Source of the DNA: Vermamoeba vermiformis
Lineage: Eukaryota > Tubulinea > Echinamoebida
NCBI GenBank assembly: GCA_045837725.1
Contig: JBEWZL010000184.1
Coordinates: 1-64,000, forward strand
Direction: 5' to 3'
DNA: 64,000 bases
Shown here: positions 1 through 12,363 of the stretch, piece by piece
Numbering within the stretch: the stretch's first letter is position 1
How the letters are laid out: each line of letters starts with the position of its first letter
The notes under the pieces: model-generated
Told to the model about the DNA's origin: nothing
Databases searched by the model: none
The model's input: only the letters and a program-made list of their open reading frames with translations
Program-made: the position numbers and the translations under genes

Positions 1-1603
1 TCCCTCTTCGGCCGGCCAATGCTTTTAGATAAAAATTATACAAAAATTCAGGACCTTTGATTTCCGTTAATCGCCAGAAGAGACTGTAGTACAAAAAATG
101 GTACAATTTTGTTGGGCGATGTCCATTGACAGTGCGCCACACCCCTGCGTGGATCCAGATCAGCCCCGGATCCGATCCACTTCCCCAAGCTTATTTCTTT
201 GTTTTATCATTAAAAAGGGATAAATCGCAATACAAGACTTGGTTGAGCAAGCCTAAGTATTCATAGGGAGGAATTTGGCCGGGCCCTAACCCATCCAAGT
301 GTCGAAGTCACGTTGAGGTGACTGACACGGCCAAAACCATGCGATTCATCAAGATAAAGGTCGCAGGCATCAAGATGACACCCCTCCATAAAGGAGACCG
401 TACAACAAAAGAGTGTCCGCTACGGCAAGTGACAAGTCACTTTCTAGCCCATCCAACTCAGTGCCAGTGAGAGTGCTGTTCCGAACCAGTGGTGTCACCG
501 AAGCAACACGACCTCCAGACCATACTCTGACCCACATCGTCGAGAATCAACGCGTAACTTTCTCGTTGTAGCGGCGCTAAGGTTTCACCCTTAGACGCCG
601 GATTGTTTAACATTGTTTATTGATAATTAATAGTGTCCAATAGTTTTAACAATCCTAAATATAATACACAGTGTTAGATAGGCGATGAAATTCACCTTGG
701 AACTGTAAAAACTTGAATTTTGCTGGCACGCATTCGCCGCAACTATGGTACGTAAATTATTACTTACCGTTGCTGTTTCCGTATTGAATTAGTCATTTAA
801 AATTACGTAGTGCATTGTTTTACCGCATCGATACCTGTTGTATTCAGATCGTGCGCGAAAAACTTGCCGCCTAAAAATATAGCCGTTAGAATTTGCACAT
901 TAATGATTTAAATTTAATAACTGCAATCTATAAAGGTAAGTGTAAGTTTAGAAGCATTGATTTGTAACAGTGCTCGTGCAGAAAATATTTAAAAATTAAA
1001 AAATTCGAATCTGAAATTTTTATACCTGTTTGCTTCTCTTCAGCTAGTATTTTATCGACAATGCATGGCTATATATAAGACAATTTTTTTCCGATTATCA
1101 AACCAAATATAACTTGCAGTTCGATAATTTCCCATGAATGTGGCCGCAGCATCTCCAGTGGACGCGGCCAAGGTGATTTGGTGTCACCCCAGCTTATTCT
1201 GGTAGATGATTTGGTCGTGCTTCATGGTACTGTGATTGCGGAGTGAATAATAAATCGGTTTTGCCAGCGAAAAGACTATTTTTTTGGCAGCGAATCGCCC
1301 GCAACTACAGGGCAGCAAGTGATAAGCTTGCTAAAGTTAATTGTATGCTATTTCATCAATATTATCAAAGATAAAAGACAGAGCGACGCGTTAAAGACCA
1401 GATCGAGTAATAATTTATTTATTTTTTTTACTCGAAGAAATTCAGCAAAAACCTCCCTATAGCTAGGTGTAAATAGCTTATAAATGCGCAAAAAAATGCC
1501 CAATTTAATTGAAATACCAATATCTTCGCCCGAAATTAATTTTTTTTCGTGCGCAGGGATCAAAGGGATATTGTACAGTGCACAGGGATCAAGTCAACAG
1601 AAC
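1..1603. other. Gene-free left end, no gene recognised
   Basis: No convincing protein gene was seen on either strand. The part from about 120 to 600 is clearly richer in G+C than the AT-rich stretch from 600 to 1600. It holds a hairpin near 298-330 (GTGTC..GTCAC pairing with GTGAC..GACAC) and a 55-codon minus-strand ORF (370-537) that resembles nothing I know. GATC is dense at 150-180. No tRNA, snRNA or rRNA piece was recognised. The composition could fit a decayed element, but no terminal repeats or known domains were seen. Confidence 0.5.
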
Positions 1604-3553
1604 TTAATCGCTGACATAAACATCACCATCACTACAATAATTATTATAATCACTCTCGCTGTCTTCATACTGCACGCTATCACTATCATTGCTATCGTCA
1701 TCAAGTACCTCGCTCATGCTAGAACTGTCAGATCCACTCGGTTCCACGTCATATTCATGAGAGGTACTATTATTGCTGTCACTACTGTCACTTTTCAAGT
1801 CAGGAGCGCTAATGCTGCTGTCATCCATGGCAATATTTTGGGCACTTACTGAGTCCTCATCGGATCCAGATCTCATCGGCGACGAGTCATCAACACTACT
1901 GCCACTAATATCACTATCGCTATGACTACTGTCAACACTGTCGTCATATTGTTCGTATTTGACGCCCATTGAACTGTCACTGTGTTCGGAAATTTTATCA
2001 GCGCCATCCGGATCTTCATTGCCGTCGTACAACTGCCTCTCAGGAGCATCACTATCATAATAGGCATATGATCGAATTGGATAGTGGGTAGTATTATATC
2101 TGTCATGGCTAGTACTTGACGCATCATTCGTGTCAGATCCGGATCCAGATCCGACGTCACTATCTTCGTCACCGCTGTCATCAGACTCGTGCGTATAATC
2201 CATATTTAGACTGTCACTATCATCGTCATCACGTGACATGACATCAGCGTCGTATTCATCGAACAGTTCCTCGTCTTCTTCGTCAATGCTGTACGCCAAG
2301 ATCTGCGATCTGGCAGTGTCGGACAAGAAGGGCATAATCAACTCTAATAGTCTATTGCTCATTATTAAGGGCTGTTGACCATCGATTAAGAACCCTGGTC
2401 GTCGTCTGCTGCGTGGTTTGTTGCGCAAGTTCTGCTCCAATGTTGCGACAGATCCGTCTCTGTTTCTATGCGCGTAAAAACAGGCTGCATTGAAGGGACA
2501 ATAGCCCGTGCCGTACTTGAAGTATTTACATGGTATTTGCTTCAATCGATTCAAGTACCGCGCAGTGATTTTGTCCTTGATCTGCCCCGTCGCGTGTACT
2601 GGCGAGGGTACGACGAACAAGGACAATTGACGGCACATGGGACACGTGTGACTGACCGACTCCACGGCCTTGTCTGCGTAGTGTTGATCTGTGGCGCGCC
2701 AGTTGCGAATGCAGTCGAGACAGTACACGTGATCACAACTGCCTAAAAAGGAAATAATGTCAGATCCTCCAAATCTATAATCTCTTTAATCTCGTTAAAA
2801 TTGATTTAAGGTATCATGATGCGTTCAGTAATATGTATATAAGCATTATTGGTCTATTAGACTGTGAGAAGAAGGTAAGTGTGGATGTAGCTAACTTACT
2901 TAACAAACCGAAAAGTCGTTTCTGTGACACTACGCCATCAAAACATATCGAGCACTCTTTGTCCTTAGAGTCGCTTATTAACTGCTGCATAGTTTTGTCG
3001 AGTAATATATCTGCTGCTTCGACTTTTCCGTCACTGTTCTTGGATGTGGCATCTGGATTCGTTTCCTCATCATCAAATAGCAATTCGTGCGAATAAGGAC
3101 ATGCATTGCCTTTCATACAATTGCCGCTGAAGTAAAAGAAGCAAGGCTGCGGGTTCTTCTCGACTGGATTTGGATTCGAGGGACCAGATCCAGATTTGTT
3201 GTTTAATTCCTTTTTCTTAGTTTCATCGTGCAACCATGCGCACTGCGCTCCATTTTTGCAATTTCCTTGCAAGAAAAATTTGCAGAGGATGTTGTCTGGT
3301 GAAAGTCAAGATTAGTCAGTTGAAAACCGATCCACGCGAAAACAATTTGCTTAAAAACGCGAAATTAATTATATATGATTATACGTGGTATTTAAGAAGT
3401 AATAAAGCAATTTGAGTGCGTTCTCCAATTTGAAGAATTTTGAAAATTATTCGGATCCGAAGAAAATTTGGGTGCAGAAATCGAAATCTGAGAATAGCTA
3501 TGCATTTTACTGTACATACCTTTGTTATTAAAATTTCTTGTATTATTATTCAT
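1604..3553 (-). CDS. Makorin-type RING/CCCH zinc-finger E3 ubiquitin ligase with long acidic Ser/Asp tail
   Basis: Three exons join in frame (3553-3520, 3295-2900, 2742-1604) to give 522 aa. The order is CCCH finger (LCKFFLQGNCKNGAQCAWLH), second CCCH (PCFFYFSGNCMKGNACPYSH), C3HC4 RING starting ECSICFDG and continuing CDHVYCLDC and CPMC, then a third CCCH (PCKYFKYGTGYCPFNAACFYAH). This is the makorin layout; makorins are RING E3 ligases that also bind RNA. The RING is split by the second intron, and the join restores CDHVYC exactly. The last ~200 residues are a low-complexity tail rich in D, S, E and N, which is not typical of makorins. The first exon codes only 11 residues. Family assignment is firm; the role of the tail is unknown. 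Confidence 0.9.
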
Positions 3554-3767
3554 AAACTATTAATTCAGAAGATCTCGTACTATTTCTACTTTTCTTTTCT
3601 TTTTAATCGCTGAACGGATGAACAAAGTAATATCCAACGTCCTATCGGCAAGTACAAGCAGGAACAACTTGTTGTTGTGTATCGATACACAATCTGATAA
3701 AAATAGGCCAATTAAAAAAGATCTGGTCAAGAAAAAGTTCTGAAATGGTGATTACTTTATTACGAGA

Positions 3768-6048
3768 TTAAAGATTAGTCTTAGGTTGGCAGTTGTTACC
3801 GCAAGGAGGATACGGCAAGATATCAGGAACGATGTTAACCTCAGTAGTAATCTTGAACTCATGGAGTACATTGACGGGATCCTTTGAGGGCACTTCGTAG
3901 ATCAATTCAACGAGGAAACCAGTCCAGCCAGAGAGAGGAGCATTTTGACTAAAATAATGGTTAGATTGGATTTAATCTAGATTGCCATGCTAAGAAATTT
4001 AGTGTGGATTCGAGAAACCGAAATGGATTTGGAACGAAAAATTATGAGGCAAAACAATTAGCTCGAGTACTTACGTAGCAACATAGACGCCATTGCCTTG
4101 ATCTTCCAATTGATGATACCACCACATGACTGGTTGAGCGCAGCCAGGGAATTGATTGATGCAGGTGATCAAACGGAAGTCTCGGCGCGTAGCGCTCAAG
4201 GTTCGTGCGTACCACATATAGACACTGATAATAAGGCCGTCAGTCTCAATACAATACAAGTAAAGCTTGGGAAATTAGTCGCTAAGACGTGTCAAAAAAG
4301 TCGCGTCAACATACCCCTTAGGCTTATCTTGGGTCTTCACGATAATTTGTGCATTAGTCGAGTTTGAGCGGATCAATTGCCACGAGACACGAGGTTGCGG
4401 CTTGTTACCGAGCTGCATATGAATGAAGCTTGAGATCGATAAGGCAACGTCAGTTTGAGAGCCCAAAAGTGCGTGCTCAGCATTGGGTACCATGCGCAAA
4501 TACTTGCTGCCTTGAAGTTTGTCCCAGAAGAAGCTAGCACCTATAATAATTGTTAGCCTTATTCAATCAATAAAATAGATTTCTATCGACGTACCGTCCG
4601 GCAAGAAGAACTCGTCACCAGTGGCGCAAATGACGTACTTGGCCTTGTTGACGTATCTATCGAGGTACTTGATGGGATCAATAATGTCAGCCATCAATTG
4701 GAATTGAGGCGAGTTCAAGTAGCTCATGACATTTTCTTCCAACTGCAGCACGAGAGTCAGTTCCGTACAACACTTTTATTACGAGCACTTACGTAATCAC
4801 CGAATGCAAAAGTCCATTCACCGAGTGCTTGCCACATCTTGTTAATGTTGGGAACTGTTGCAATCATCATTAATTACTGTTTGATAGTGCGTACTTGTGT
4901 CTTCACAACTGCGACAACATACCCATATCTAAGATCGGAATGACAATAGGAATGAAGACAGTGACACGCTTGTCAACGGCAGCGACAGTCCAAGTGGTCC
5001 AGCCACGCTTGGAGGCACCTGTCATATCGATAAGTACACGATCTTAATAAGCTCAATTAAGAAGACAAACGTACCAGCAATAGCGAAGCTCGTGATCTTG
5101 GGGATGTTCATGTTCTTGGTGAAATCTTGTACGGTGTCCCTAATTTGACACGTGTCATCAGCACCGAAGTGTCACAAAGTAGTCTCGATCATTACGTACA
5201 TTGCACGAACGCCAGCCTTGGTCATGGGCATACGAGCCAACCAATAAGGTGACTTGGTGTCGTTGATGAAGTGCGCCCAAGTGTAGGCAATCATCGCATC
5301 CTCTGAACGGTGCTTCTTCTTGGGATCAGCGCTGAAGATAATAGGCTGGTTGGGAATATCTTGCAAATCTATTAAATAGCATAGTGTCATTATTAAGTAC
5401 GATGTATCATTCGCATAGATATTTCTTACGCGCTGTCACGGCTTTGGTCGATCTGCACAAAATGTCAATAAAGCTGATCAAGCTCGTGGGTTGGGAATCG
5501 CTTGTATGACCGCCATCCATATAGATCAATGAGGTGTTGTACATCACCTATTTAATTAATAATTAAGCTTCGTTGAAACAGAAAGTTCCGATCTGATCTC
5601 AGATTTCAACTCAAACTTTGACTCGACATTAGTATTCAAGAAAATATGGTACTTACTTCATCGGGAATGCAGACCATCAACCAATGCTTCCAGACGGGTT
5701 GATTAGTGTCAGCAGAAGTGAGCCAGGTTTGAGAAGTCATGTGTATGGCCTTCAATGTTTAAATATAATTATGATTAGTATTGATAAATTAATCAGTAAT
5801 CATCTCATAACGAATTTTAATTTTAAATCGTTAAATTCTTGCCAAATAAAATATCCTTTTAGATTTGTGGAAACGAATCCGGTTCTTACATAAGCAGTAT
5901 AGCCAAATCCTCTGAAGTTTCCCTTGACTGAATAAGTATAGCTCGAGTCAGGCATATTGACATAATCATCCAACGGAGTAGTATTGACAGTTGCGATCAC
6001 CGACAACAAGGCGACAATAACCGCCAATTTATTCATGACGGTCAGCAT
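3768..6048 (-). CDS. PhoPQ-activated pathogenicity-related (PqaA/AprA-like) secreted alpha/beta-hydrolase
   Basis: About a dozen short exons encode roughly 500 aa. The N-terminus is a signal peptide (MNKLAVIVALLSVIATVNT, starting at 6048 or the second Met at 6036) followed by TPLDDYV, the usual start of this family. Hallmarks are WKHWLMVCIPDE, FAIAGASKRGWTTWTVAA with the nucleophile Ser in GASKRG, and GDEFFLPD and NAEHALLG where the acid and His should lie. The family (PF10142) includes bacterial PqaA and Dictyostelium AprA, a secreted proliferation repressor. Secretion is supported; a signalling role here is inference from AprA. The start of the LIMP-2-like gene's 3' end lies only 136 bp upstream. 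One intron holds the palindrome TGACACGTGTCA (5146-5157). Confidence 0.88.
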
Positions 6049-6183
6049 TATTGCTAATATGGTGATATATAATACAACGAGAAGGATAATGACAATTCAA
6101 CCAAAGGACGTAATTTTGATTCTCCTATTTTTGGCTGCAGATCACGTGTTTGCCTAAAAAATTCTTTATTACAGTATTAATAT

Positions 6184-9100
6184 CTATATTTTAAAATGGG
6201 ATGCTTCGTCGTTGATTGGTTGATATGGTACATGTTTTTTACAGCGATCCAATCCAACAGCGAAGAGAGCAATGCCGACCAACAGGGATGCACCCGCTAA
6301 AGTCGCCAAGATGTAGAAGTTGTACTTCAATACTGCTTCAGGCACGGTAACCTTGCTCTGATAGACCTGGAGTTGTGGTTCATTGATCTCCGAGAGTTGT
6401 CTGGCGTAGAACAACGGATAAAACAAGCCAGTGGTTACTTTAGGACTGAACTTGGCGAACAAAGACTGCTTTTCGACGTGGAAATTTGCTTGAACACCTC
6501 TGTTAACATAAACGACTACAAAATAAACATATTAGTACATTTCTAGAACAAATAAAATGACTAAAGATAAATTTCCTAATTTGGAATAGAAGATCCGGTT
6601 GTGCAGCTTACTTCTTCCGAGAACAGGTGCGACATAAGCCAAGATCATGTCAGTCTCCCAATTAGGCACCATGCCTTCAACCTTATTGATCCAATAATGA
6701 TCCACGTTGAACATGTGAATGTACGACAAGAACAGCGGGGCCCGTTTGATAGATGTCAAATTCACAAAGCCGGAGATGGCTGAGTTATAAAAGTAATGTG
6801 CTTCCATAGTCTCGTTGTCTAGTGAGTACCGCATCACTTCAATACCCTATTCAAGTATTAGACAGGTCAGTACATTGACCCAAACCACGTGTCGTACCTT
6901 GAAATTGAGTCGTTCGCCCGTGTAAATGACATTAATAGGACGGAAAAACGTCTCGTCCCACAACTGAATGATCGTAGACTCATTGAAATATGGCGAGTAG
7001 AAGCCTAGAATTAGCATTAGTACAAAGCTGATGATTTTTTTGTTGGAGCCGTACCATCGTCAGTCTTTCCAGTAATAGGAATAGGCTTCTCATATCCGCC
7101 GTTGAAAGTAGTTATTCCGTCCCACTGAACGTACTCCATCACCTTCAAGTCATCGTCAATGCCAGTGTAAATGATATTTTCACCCTTGTTCTTCATCACA
7201 AACTCCGAGGACGTGTCGTTGACTTTAATCGGTGCGGAATAATTGCCCGTCATTAGGCCTAAGAGTTCGTCATGGCCCACAAAGATCCTGTAAATAAGAC
7301 ATTAATACAACTGAAGTTCAATGTGCCGAAGATGAGCCCGTACCAATCATTGACAGTTTGGTTCTTGAACATGCCGTAGCCCTGTGCAATAAGGCTCTCT
7401 AATGTCGGCGTAGTGTAGCTCGTGTAGACTTGTTCGAAATAAAGGTCTGTTTTAATTGCGTCTTTCTCCGTCATGCCCCACAACTCTGTCAACGTAGTGT
7501 AATTGCCAGACAAAACAGCATTGGCATTGTCTTTAAGATACGCTCCAAAATTGAGAGGAGAGAATATGGAATTATTTCCCTAATAAAGAACGAGTTAGAT
7601 CCGGATTAAATGAAAATTAATGTAAGTTGGTCTTACGTAAAGCAGCTTGTTGCAGGTATCAAGGGAAATGGTCGGATTAGGTTCTTTAATGCCACTAGCC
7701 CAATAGTGATACTCAGGAGGAATGCAGCTCGAACAGTACAGATCTGGGTACGCGCTCTTGATAGACTCTTTCCATACGCTGCCCATGCCCCACTGCGCGC
7801 ATGAAAAGTCGGTGAGTGCCTTGATGCCCTTAGGCGCTAAGATATTCAATGTTTGAGGCACCACAACTCCACTACAATTGTCAAAGCATCAGTACAAATA
7901 ATTTCCTTTTTTGGTAATGCGAATTAAAAACTTACGATTTGAAGTCTTCGCGTTGCAGCCAATTAGAAATCAGTGCCAATTGAGTATCGGACACTTGGAA
8001 CTGTGCTTTGAGTTCAATTTTAACGCTCAAATTGTACGGAGCTCCCATCCAAAGGCGAGCAGATCCGCCCATCAAGTGCTGAGTCTCGTAGACCAATGAA
8101 TTTGGTACTGACTTGTCAAACAACATCTTGGCAGTGTTAAGAGATATTTCAGAGCTCTGTTTGTCGAGACTGAGTTGCAACGGAGTCAAGCCCTTGTACT
8201 CAGACGTTTGATTGGCCCAAATAGCGTAAAACTTCAGCTCTGCCTCTTCTTTAGTCATATTGCCTGTTTGCAACAATTTGACGGCATTATCAAAGGCGAT
8301 ACTTAGAGCTTGAGGCGTCTAAAAGTAAATGATTAGCGGATCCGTTATTAAACTTCAATACAAAGACAATCCATCGATGTATTATTTTAGTATAAAAGCT
8401 TTATATATAAGAAATAGTACTTACGTAGGCCAACAGAGCATCGTCCACGAATCGATTGCTCAAAGTGTCGAAGATCAGCTTCATTTGAACACCATTAAAA
8501 GCAATTGATAAGCCAAAGTCACCTCCAGTTTGACTTAATATCGCCAAGTAAGTAGGATTAATATTAACAATCACATCGGTCATTGGATCTCCTTTTGATT
8601 GGTCCTTTTCGAAGTGGTACTCGCTGATCCAGTACAAAATTAGTAAATCGGTGCTAACCTTAATGCATATACTTACACCATATCGTAGTACTTGATTTGC
8701 TTGCCATCATTGATAAATTCAGGATTGACCTTTACGCGGTGAAGCCTACAAAAATAGGCCGTTACTAGATGCGCTTTACCAACACATTTTTATGCGTAAA
8801 TGCATCGCATATATGCACAAATAATATTCAAATATTTGTTAAAAATTTGTTGAGCTTACCTGTAGCAATAGGGTCCTGTTTCATTCAGGATGGGCTTTGC
8901 TGTGCGTAACAAAACATCGTCCTTATTTGTCAGGTTGTAAAATGAATAGCACTCGTAGAATGGAGGGGCGTCAGGGAATTCATTGTCGACCCATTGTTGA
9001 TACACCATTGAATCCTTAAAATGGATCACAATTAGCAATTTATTGAAAAGACAATCAATTAATTTTGATAAATAAAATTAATCAACGTGTATAATATTCA

Positions 9101-9372
9101 AAATATTCAAAATAACGCCTAAATATAATTTTATGAGGATTCGATCAACTTTTTCAAAAGGCGCATTTAAAAATATCTTTATAATTAAACTGTACCTTGC
9201 CAGTAATCACTGAGTTTTGTACTACTAAGTCATGGTACAAGCCAGGCAAAGTAAAATGTAGTACAATAGCCACAGCGAAAATGATCGTGGCTGTAGTGAG
9301 CCAACCAATCCCGCAGCACAAGATGCGCCGATCGCGCTTCGGCAAGTTTCTCGGTAGTCCACAATCACACAT
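6184..9372 (-). CDS. CD36/LIMP-2 family scavenger-receptor-like membrane protein
   Basis: Many exons encode roughly 770 aa, long for animal CD36/LIMP-2 (about 475) but close to the lmp proteins of Dictyostelium. The start at 9372 gives a short cytosolic N-terminus with two Cys pairs, then a membrane segment (WLTTATIIFAVAIVLHFTLP). The family signature follows (FYNLTNKDDVLL, KPILNETGPYCYR). The large ectodomain has many N-x-S/T sites and paired Cys (YCSSCIPPEYHYW). A second membrane segment near the C-terminus (NFYILATLAGASLLVGIALF) leads to a ~22-residue tail. The family sits in lysosomal or plasma membrane and carries lipids or lysosomal enzymes. The tail has no clear dileucine signal, so lysosomal sorting is unproven. 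It shares a 257-bp spacer with the divergent gene at 9630. Confidence 0.88.
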
Positions 9373-9629
9373 GAATATATGTACTTGCCTCGTTGCGTTC
9401 CAACTGAAATTAAGATCCACCAGGCGCTATTTTTTGTGATCCAATTTTTTGGCGAGCAAATTCAAGCTCGAAAAGATTCAGTAGTTCCATTGTATTATTA
9501 GTGTTGTCAACAAAGGTACATATTTTTGTAACGAACGGCATTACGCAATAACGATCTATGCTGAAAATAACCGCCACATCCACTTTCAAATCTAACCGAA
9601 ACTAATTATGTCGCATTATTACAGCCAAA

Positions 9630-11114
9630 ATGAAGTCACTATTTGTTGTATTTGCTTTATTGGCTTGTGTTTATGCTCAGAGTAAGTTAACCACGAATCT
9701 CAACTTGGAGATTTTTTTTAATATTTAAAAACCAATCTAACTATATTGCCATATTTTTACAATAATAATATAATATTCATTAAGAAATAATTAGTATCGC
9801 AGTTTGCAAATCGCACCATGATTTGATTTCGAAATATTAACGTATCAAAATTATGTAGGCTGCCCTGATGGTCAATATGGCACAGATTGCTCATGTACAG
9901 CTAGTAAGCATTTTAAACACGATGTATAACACGATAATATCATTTTCCAGTTTCAAAGGGTTAGATCTAACCGCTAAGTTTTTTAATTTGAAATTTATTT
10001 TGATTCGCCGTAAAATAATTCAATATATTAATCCATATTGTTTCAGACGTACTGGAGTTCATGTCCACCGCTACTTGCACTGCTGGTCGTTGGTCTATCA
10101 CAGGAAATCTTACCATTGACGATCGCAGAACTTTGAACGTTTCTCTTGATTTTATTGCCATTAGTGGCAATCTTATTCTCGGTGGTACGTATAATCCAGC
10201 TAAAATGCAATTTACAAACATTACTGTCTCGTGGCTCAATGAATTCTTCAAATTTCAGATGCAAGTCAAAGCTTCAAAATTTAAAAATAAGCGATCGATT
10301 TCATTATTAAATAGATATCAGCCTAATATTATTATGAACAGGTGAGAATGCAGCTCTCCAATACAGCGTTAATTTGAAGGACGGCAAATTCGGCTTCATG
10401 AACATCACCGGTGATGCTAACTACGGCAAGGGCAAATTGAACATCGATTTTACCACTATGCCTGGTACGTACTTATATCGTCGTATATTTTAAGCCTATT
10501 GATACGCACGTGTAACGAATTCGCTTGATATCAAATCGAACGAGGCGAATTACTGCCAATGAGCTCTCTCAAAATCGATTGAATATTACCGCTATTGTTA
10601 AACATGCATATTAATGATTTATTATATTAGTTGGTAACTGGAGCATTTTCTTGTCTCAATACAAGACTCGTTCTGTTGGATTTGGCGCAAACAACTTGTT
10701 TACTTATCCCAAGACCGAGCAATTGTGCCGTGAGCTTCCTGGCGATAGAAACCCTCTCATTAGTAAGTTTTAATACGCTCTTATTCCTTCGTACCGCAAA
10801 ATTTTGGGCCAGTGCGCGGCAATGTTTTTTCGCTCAACGTTTATTTTGCGAAGAAATTCTTCGGAGAATAATTCTAGGAACGAAATATTAATCGTCTTGT
10901 TTTGCTAGACTACGATACTCGCATGTTTGTGACGATCAATATTGTCGATAAGGCCAACTGCAACTTGAACAACCTCGTGCCCGGCAGCCGCTACTGGGTG
11001 TTTCAAACATTCATTGCCGCAGGTGCTATTGGTTTAGCTGTCGGTCTGTTCTTTATCATCACTTGCTGCGCTCCTCAGCCTAAAAAGAAGATCTGGGAGA
11101 AGCTCGAGGATTAA
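9630..11114 (+). CDS. Small secreted/type I membrane protein, function unknown
   Basis: Six exons can be joined in frame to about 230 aa. A clear signal peptide (MKSLFVVFALLACVYAQ) is followed by a short Cys-rich EGF-like scrap (CPDGQYGTDCSC). A beta-rich region contains LNVSLDFIAISGNLILGG and NITGDANYGKGKLNIDF. A membrane segment (FQTFIAAGAIGLAVGLFFIITCC) and a basic/acidic tail KKKIWEKLED end the protein. The arrangement suggests a plasma- or endomembrane type I protein with a small N-glycosylated ectodomain. I do not recognise the family. It overlaps nothing and diverges from the LIMP-2-like gene. Confidence 0.75.
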
Positions 11115-11444
11115 GAAGAACGTCATATTTACTGGCGCGAGTTTGATAATCGCGAAATTACAAAGCTTATTTAATATTTGTTTTTTTATTGTTCGTACAT
11201 AACAAGTAAAATCTGTTTTATTAATGTAAAATGGTTTATTGGTCAACAGCGGATCTCGGTCACCACGCACCTTTTACGGTAAAATAATTTATTTGTATAA
11301 CAGATATTACATTCGCAATTGCTTTTGTACAGTTGTCTTGAGTTGCTTTCTTATTATTTGCATATCTTACATTATGTAGGTTCTTTGGGTGGATAATGAG
11401 CAGTTGTTAGTAACGTGTTTTACACTGGCTCTTTTTGCATAATT

Positions 11445-12208
11445 TTATATTAATGATGAGCGTATATTTAACGAAAGAAATAACGTCAATGATATTATGA
11501 AACAGCGTACTTTATAGCAATCAGTAAGACAAGTTGCTTCATTTGGTGGATTTGTTAAAGTGGATCGTGTCACGTACCTCCAAGCAACAAAAACAAGTAC
11601 CAAAGCAACAGATCCAGTCCAATAGCCGCGCTTATTCGTCCCATGCCGCCTCTGATAAATAGCAAAAACACCGTTAGCCAGGAGTACTATAGAAATACGA
11701 GAGCAAGTGCCGAAAAAGGGCATCTAACGAGATCGGTCGTGCGTCATACTTACTTTAACATGGCCGATTTAAATCGTTCAAAACTTGCACTTTGTTGTTC
11801 TGTCCGATTGTTGTATGATTGTTGGTTACTGCTATTGTTGTAGCCTTGATCTGTTTTGAAGTATGATAACACTTTGTTCTTCGTTTGTACAGCTTGGTTG
11901 AAAATAGAGTACGATCTGTTCATGATAGTCCATTAGTATGGAATATTGCTTGGGGTGTAATTGATTTTTTAAAATAAATTTCAAATATTGATCAGATGAT
12001 ATTAATTTTTGCTTTAGCACGGCACTTACTGGTTTAAATTATTTACATTATTTTGATATAAATTTTTCTCGAACGTAAACTGTGTTTTGTTTTGCTGTTT
12101 GTTCGCGTTTAGTTTCTGCAGCGGATTGGCCTGAGTTACCGTTGCTTTTTGGCTTCGAAGGGCTGCCACGCCCTTACGCAACGCTCGCCTTAGTGTTGTC
12201 CTATACAT
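11445..12208 (-). CDS. Small predicted mitochondrial-targeted single-pass membrane protein, unknown
   Basis: Exon 1 starts at 12208 with a basic, acid-free leader (MYRTTLRRALRKGVAALRSQ) typical of a mitochondrial presequence. A GTAAGT donor, a TACTAAT branch site and an AG restore a frame through YSIFNQAVQTKNKVLSYFK to an Asn/Gln/Ser-rich segment. A third exon reads KGGMGRISAAIGLDLLLWYL and continues into a membrane span. A short last exon to the stop at 11445 is the least certain part. Total is about 150-170 aa. Frame continuity across two consensus introns supports a real gene; no family was recognised. It diverges from the BtpA-family gene with a 155-bp spacer. Confidence 0.5.
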
Positions 12209-12363
12209 GTTCTATAGCACTCTACTGAAACTAGAGCAAGTTAAGGAAACAGATTATGGCACTTTATCAAGTTTATGTTGGATCGAAAAAAAACGGTTAG
12301 TCACGTCGATTTTTTCGATTATTTATTGTTCTCGAATAGCCATAGAGGTGTTAAATACGAGCC

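Noticed and set aside
1135-1209. Short plus-strand ORF beginning MNVAAASPVDAAKV
   Set aside because: Only 24 codons, with no supporting exon or family; could be an exon of a lost gene but cannot be supported.
1484-1852. Plus-strand ORF rich in Ile/Thr/Val over the makorin tail
   Set aside because: It is the complement of the Asp/Ser repeat tail; overlaps the 3' end of a well supported gene.
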